9,049 nucleotides of DNA from Deltaproteobacteria bacterium (GTDB lineage Bacteria; Desulfobacterota; Desulfobacteria; Desulfobacterales; ETH-SRB1). This document shows positions 5,130-9,049 of this stretch, one piece after another. The first letter of the stretch is position 1, and every line of letters begins with the position of its first letter. The notes under the pieces were generated by a model. It searched no databases, was not told the origin of the DNA, and worked only from the letters and a program-made list of their open reading frames with translations. A program made the position numbers and the translations under genes. The stretch lies in the NCBI GenBank assembly GCA_019309665.1, contig JAFDFV010000046.1:1-9049 (forward strand). The letters are read 5' to 3'.

Positions 5130-8100
5130 TGTTTACGTATTCCTGAATACATTTTACGGAAAGTTTTTTTCTGGTAAGCGCTGCAATACCTTTACATATT
5201 GCATTTGCTCCGGCAATAGTCGTTGCATACGGGATGTTGAATTTAATGGCAGCGCGTCTAATGTGATATCCATCGCATTTTGTTTTTTCCCCTAAGCCGG
5301 TATTTATGATCAGATGAACTTCATTGTTCATAATTGCATCTATTACATGCGGACGTCCTGCTGAAACCTTGTTTACTACAATATTCGGTATGCCATGGTT
5401 TTCTAAAAACCTGGAAGTTCCACTGGTTGCCATAATCTTAAAACCCATTTTATGAAATTGTGATGCAACATCAGTTACCGCTGTTTTGTCAAGGTCTTTT
5501 ACGCTTATAAAGACCATTCCCGAAGTCGGCAGATTGTATCCGGCTCCGAGCTGGGATTTTGCGTAGGCATGGCCAAAATCCAAATCTATTCCCATTACTT
5601 CTCCGGTTGATTTCATTTCCGGCCCAAGAAGTGCGTCAACATCCGGCAGCCTGGAAAAAGGAAGAACAGCCTCTTTGACTGAAACATGTAAAGGAGTTTT
5701 TTCAGAGGTGAGTCCCAGGTCTTTTAGAGTTCTGCCAAGCATTACTTTTGTGGCCAGTTTTGCAAGGGGAACGCCGGTTGCCTTGCTGACAAAAGGAATT
5801 GTTCTTGAAGCTCTGGGGTTAACTTCCAGGACAAAAAGCTGATTATCTTTTATAGCATACTGAACATTCATCAGTCCAACAACATTTAACTCTGATGCCA
5901 TGGCTTTTGTAGCTTTTTCTATTTCATTAAGAACTTCTGCGCTAATACTGTAGGGGGGGAGGACGCAGGCTGAATCCCCTGAATGTACACCTGCTTCTTC
6001 TATATGCTCCATAATTCCGCCGATTATAGTTGTTTTTCCATCAGAAATGGCATCTACATCTACTTCGACAGCATCTTCTAAAAATTTATCAATAAGTACG
6101 GGATGTTCAGGAGATGCAATGATTGCAAGCCTTGTAAAATTTTCAAGTTCACTGCGGTCATAGACAATTTTCATCGCCCTTCCTCCAAGTACATAGGAAG
6201 GACGCACAATTACGGGATATCCTATCTTTTCTGCTGCTTTTACGGCTTCTTCTACCGTAACTGCAGTACTGTTTTGCGGCTGAACTAGCCCAAGTTTTTC
6301 TATCATTGCCTGAAAAAGTTTGCGATCTTCAGCGCGGTCAATACTTTCCGGCTGTGTACCGAGAATAGGGACACCGGCCTCAGATAAAGGCACGGAAAGA
6401 TTAAGGGGTGTCTGGCCCCCAAACTGGACAATGACACCCATAGGTTTTTCTGTCTCCACGATATGGAGAACATCCTCTTTTGTAAGAGGTTCAAAATAAA
6501 GCTTGTCAGACGTATCATAGTCTGTGCTGACTGTTTCAGGGTTGCTGTTTACCATTATGCTCTCAACGCCTTCTTCTTTAAGCGCAAATGAAGCATGGAC
6601 GCAGCAGTAATCAAACTCAATTCCCTGACCGATTCGGTTTGGGCCGCCGCCCAGGATCATAACCTTTTTTCTGTTTGAAACTCTGGCTTCGTTTTCTGTT
6701 TCATATGTTGAATAAAAATATGGAGTAGCGGCCTTGAATTCAGCGGCACAGGTATCAACCAGTTTATATACAGGATTTATATTATGTAAAGTACGATACT
6801 GCTTTATACTGTTTTCACTGGTGCCTGTAAGATGCGCAATCTGAATGTCAGAAAATCCCAGGGATTTTGCCTGTTCTAAAAGAGATGCAGGCAGAGCAGC
6901 GCCGTTGAATTTATGAATATTTTGTTCGAATTCTACTATCTGCTTAATCTGATATAAAAACCAGGGGTCAATACCGGTTAATTCATTAATGTATTTAAAT
7001 GACATTTCCTTTAAAAATGCATGGCGAAGATAAAAAATTCTCAATGAATTCGGAGTGGCAAGCTTCTGCTCAATTTCAGATAAAGACGGAGGTCTTCCTT
7101 GCCGGTCGGAAAAATCCTTTCCATCAGCTCCAAGACCATATCTGCCGATTTCAAGGGATCTTAGCCCTTTTTGAAGGGCTTCTTTAAAGGTTCTTCCAAT
7201 TGCCATTGTTTCGCCGACCGATTTCATGGATGTAGTAAGATAATCCCGGGTTTCCGGAAATTTTTCAAATGTCCAGCGAGGTATTTTGACAACACAGTAA
7301 TCAAGGGTAGGTTCAAATGATGCAAGGGTTTCCCCTGTAATGTCGTTGGGAATTTCGTCAAGTGTATATCCAACAGCCAGCTTTGCCGCTATTTTTGCAA
7401 TTGGGAAGCCTGTAGCTTTGGAAGCAAGGGCCGAGCTTCGCGATACCCTTGGATTCATCTCTACTACTATCATATCCCCATTTTCAGGATTAATAGCAAA
7501 CTGGACATTTGAGCCGCCGGTGTCCACACCGATTTCTCTCATTATTGCAATAGAGGCATCCCTCATCTTCTGATATTCTTTATCGCTGAGAGTCTGAGCA
7601 GGTGCAACCGTGATGCTGTCACCTGTGTGTATGCCCATTGGGTCCATGTTTTCAATGGAGCAGACAATAACTACATTGTCTTTATTGTCCCTCATGACCT
7701 CGAGTTCATATTCCTTCCAGCCCAGAACAGATTCTTCAATCATAATCTGTCTGATTAAACTCGCATCCAGGCCCGCCTTGGCGTATTTTTCCAGGTCTTC
7801 GGGGTTATAGGCTACACCTCCGCCTGTTCCACCGAGAGTGAAGCTTGGGCGTATAATTATGGGGAACCCGATATCAGCAGCAATACTTCGGACCTCTTCC
7901 ATATTTGTTGCAATGCCGCTTTCAGGTATGCGCAAGCCTATTTTATTCATGGCGTTTCGGAAGAGGTCTCTGTCTTCAGCCTTATTGATACTTTCAATTG
8001 AAGCCCCGATCATTTCAACGCGGCATTTTTCAAGAACACCCGTTTTTGCAACCTGTATAGCAGTGTTAAGACCTGTCTGGCCGCCCAGAGTGGGCAGCAA

Positions 8101-8355
8101 TGCGCATGGACGTTCTTTTTCTATTATCGCCGCAACCATTTCAGGAGTTACAGGTTCAATGTAGGTTCGATCCGCCATTTCAGGATCTGTCATGATTGTT
8201 GCTGGATTGCTGTTGATGAGAACTACTTCAAATCCTTCTTCACGCAGAGCCTTGCATGCCTGGGTGCCTGAGTAGTCAAACTCGCATGCCTGACTGATTA
8301 TAATAGGGCCGGCGCCAATTATCAGGATTTTGTTTATGTCTGTACGTTTCGGCAT
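5125..8355 (-). CDS. carB: Carbamoyl-phosphate synthase, large subunit
   Basis: Makes carbamoyl phosphate from bicarbonate, ammonia (from CarA) and two ATP, for pyrimidines and arginine. It has 1076 residues, close to the 1073 of E. coli. In order: carboxyphosphate half with pre-ATP-grasp GAGPIIISQACEFDYSG (14-30) and ATP-grasp ~130-345 (MGIHTGDSITVAPAQTL, VEMNPRVSRSSAL); oligomerisation domain ~405-555; carbamate half with GGGPNRIGQGIEFDY (569-583) and ATP-grasp ~680-890 (GVHSGDSACVLPP, LEVNPRASRT); MGS-like allosteric domain ~940-1076 (SGMVFISVKD, TSGTSRFL). The two halves are the usual internal duplication. Ser21 replaces the Gly of the usual IGQACEFDYSG. Start ATG 8355 begins the canonical MPKRTDI, although the ribosome binding site is weak. 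Its TGA lies in the palindrome that follows. Confidence 0.98.
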   Translation of the reverse strand: MPKRTDINKILIIGAGPIIISQACEFDYSGTQACKALREEGFEVVLINSNPATIMTDPEMADRTYIEPVTPEMVAAIIEKERPCALLPTLGGQTGLNTAIQVAKTGVLEKCRVEMIGASIESINKAEDRDLFRNAMNKIGLRIPESGIATNMEEVRSIAADIGFPIIIRPSFTLGGTGGGVAYNPEDLEKYAKAGLDASLIRQIMIEESVLGWKEYELEVMRDNKDNVVIVCSIENMDPMGIHTGDSITVAPAQTLSDKEYQKMRDASIAIMREIGVDTGGSNVQFAINPENGDMIVVEMNPRVSRSSALASKATGFPIAKIAAKLAVGYTLDEIPNDITGETLASFEPTLDYCVVKIPRWTFEKFPETRDYLTTSMKSVGETMAIGRTFKEALQKGLRSLEIGRYGLGADGKDFSDRQGRPPSLSEIEQKLATPNSLRIFYLRHAFLKEMSFKYINELTGIDPWFLYQIKQIVEFEQNIHKFNGAALPASLLEQAKSLGFSDIQIAHLTGTSENSIKQYRTLHNINPVYKLVDTCAAEFKAATPYFYSTYETENEARVSNRKKVMILGGGPNRIGQGIEFDYCCVHASFALKEEGVESIMVNSNPETVSTDYDTSDKLYFEPLTKEDVLHIVETEKPMGVIVQFGGQTPLNLSVPLSEAGVPILGTQPESIDRAEDRKLFQAMIEKLGLVQPQNSTAVTVEEAVKAAEKIGYPVIVRPSYVLGGRAMKIVYDRSELENFTRLAIIASPEHPVLIDKFLEDAVEVDVDAISDGKTTIIGGIMEHIEEAGVHSGDSACVLPPYSISAEVLNEIEKATKAMASELNVVGLMNVQYAIKDNQLFVLEVNPRASRTIPFVSKATGVPLAKLATKVMLGRTLKDLGLTSEKTPLHVSVKEAVLPFSRLPDVDALLGPEMKSTGEVMGIDLDFGHAYAKSQLGAGYNLPTSGMVFISVKDLDKTAVTDVASQFHKMGFKIMATSGTSRFLENHGIPNIVVNKVSAGRPHVIDAIMNNEVHLIINTGLGEKTKCDGYHIRRAAIKFNIPYATTIAGANAICKGIAALTRKKLSVKCIQEYVNN

Positions 8356-8390
8356 TATTTCATCAAAGAAATTTTTTGAATTGAGCTTTT

Positions 8391-8524
8391 AGCAGTTAGC
8401 TTTTAGCAATTAGCACAATAATTTCAACATATTGATAGATCTCAACATTTCACCCAATGGGTGAAAATCGAATCAATGGTAACCATCTGAAAGAATAAGA
8501 GCTAATTGCTAAGAGCTAATCGCT
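8391..8524. repeat. Nested palindromic repeat between carA and carB
   Basis: Arms at 8391-8414 and 8501-8524 match in 21 of 24 positions as an inverted repeat (AGCNNTTAGC, then TTAGCAATTAGC). At the exact midpoint is a perfect 8-bp hairpin, TTTCACCC/GGGTGAAA with an AAT loop (8448-8466). The left arm also has a short direct repeat (TTAGCTTTTAGC). The shared centre argues for one element rather than two chance repeats. There is no U-tract, so it is not a normal intrinsic terminator. It lies in the 200-bp gap between two subunit genes that in many bacteria abut or overlap. Confidence 0.7.
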
Positions 8525-8555
8525 TATCTTAAATATTATCCTGTCAGACTCTTTT

Positions 8556-9049
8556 TTAAAAGGCTAAATTGTTAGATTTTATCATTTTTTTAAATTCATC
8601 AAAAAGATACCTTGAATCGTGGGGACCGGGAGATGCTTCGGGATGGTATTGTACGGCAAAAATCGGCAGTTCACGATGCCTGAATCCTTCAAGTGTGTTA
8701 TCGTTCAAGTTTTTGTGAGTTATTTTAATATTTTTTTCATTCAGGCTGTCTATATCTACAGCAAACCCATGATTTTGAGATGTTATTTCAATCCTCCCTG
8801 TTAAAAGATTTTTAACAGGCTGGTTTGAGCCTCGATGTCCGAATTTTAACTTGAATGTTTTTCCTCCCAATGCCAGCGCAAGCAACTGATGCCCAAGACA
8901 GATACCGAATGTCGGGCAATATGACAGAAGACTTCTGATGGTATCTATTGCGTATGAGACAGGTTCCGGATCACCAGGACCGTTTGAAAGAAAGAGCCCG
9001 TCCGGTTCAATAAGTTTTATAGTCTCAGCGCTTGTTGTGGCCGGAACAA
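8556..9049 (-). CDS. carA: Carbamoyl-phosphate synthase, small (glutaminase) subunit, 3' part
   Basis: The frame is open to the right window edge, so only the last 163 residues are visible of a protein usually about 380 long. This is the class I glutamine amidotransferase domain: LFLSNGPGDPEPV, nucleophile Cys in FGICLGHQ (visible residue 50), GHRGSNQPVKN, SQNHGFAVD, and the His/Glu pair of the triad in VQYHPEASPGPHD (visible residues 135 and 137). It hydrolyses glutamine and channels ammonia to CarB. An apparent start at 8885 is only a Leu codon (TTG) inside GHQLLA. It is followed by carB after 200 bp on the same strand, presumably one transcription unit carA-carB-purF. Confidence 0.96.
   Translation of the reverse strand, partial: VPATTSAETIKLIEPDGLFLSNGPGDPEPVSYAIDTIRSLLSYCPTFGICLGHQLLALALGGKTFKLKFGHRGSNQPVKNLLTGRIEITSQNHGFAVDIDSLNEKNIKITHKNLNDNTLEGFRHRELPIFAVQYHPEASPGPHDSRYLFDEFKKMIKSNNLAF

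Noticed and set aside
7838..8164. 108-codon plus-strand ORF within carB
   Set aside because: Lies wholly opposite conserved CarB coding sequence, has no family resemblance, and is a codon-bias shadow.
8556..8885. 109-residue CarA ORF starting at 8885
   Set aside because: The 'start' is a Leu TTG inside GHQLLA; the frame stays open with clear CarA sequence to the window edge.

Overview
The window looks like part of a low-GC chromosome from a Gram-negative anaerobe, most plausibly of the Desulfobacterota (the old Deltaproteobacteria). That assignment is inference. It rests on a B. subtilis-type Fe-S PurF, a textbook sigma-54 promoter, REP/IS200-type transposase debris, a remnant of the 23S rRNA intervening-sequence protein family, and many one-domain c-di-GMP or signalling genes of the kind common there. 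It divides into an accessory left half (1-3514) and a housekeeping right half (3519-9049).

Left half. Positions 1-243 and 1351-1861 hold two broken copies of one Y1/REP-associated transposase. Copy 1 keeps the HUH catalytic end joined out of frame to the last 33 residues. Copy 2 keeps the middle and C-terminus but carries a nonsense codon. The two copies share a direct repeat of about 130 bp. Between them, on the minus strand, lies a J-domain/receiver fusion gene (266-964) with an elaborate control region: a sigma-54 promoter (1194-1209), a leader whose core has the exact sequence spacing of half of a c-di-GMP-I (GEMM) aptamer (1097-1136), and an intrinsic terminator (1054-1102) whose 5' arm is built from the last conserved segment of that aptamer. 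A small, strikingly tyrosine-rich PilZ protein (2262-2549) follows on the plus strand. Then comes a truncated four-helix-bundle (IVS-protein) relic inside a 17-bp inverted repeat, and a GAF-ANTAR RNA-binding antiterminator (2813-3514).

Right half. Three minus-strand genes are read in the order carA (3' part only, cut by the window edge), carB, purF. They supply carbamoyl phosphate and the first committed step of purine synthesis. Both gaps are about 200 bp and each contains a separate large palindromic repeat (5024-5129 and 8391-8524). The first of these provides the stop codon of carB. purF converges on the GAF-ANTAR gene with only 4 bp between the stop codons.

Taken together, the left half is a repeat-rich patch of signalling genes next to a conserved nucleotide-synthesis cluster. 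The best candidate for something undescribed is the sigma-54/GEMM-like/terminator leader in front of a chaperone J-domain fused to a phospho-receiver. A PilZ c-di-GMP receptor gene nearby gives the same second-messenger theme.
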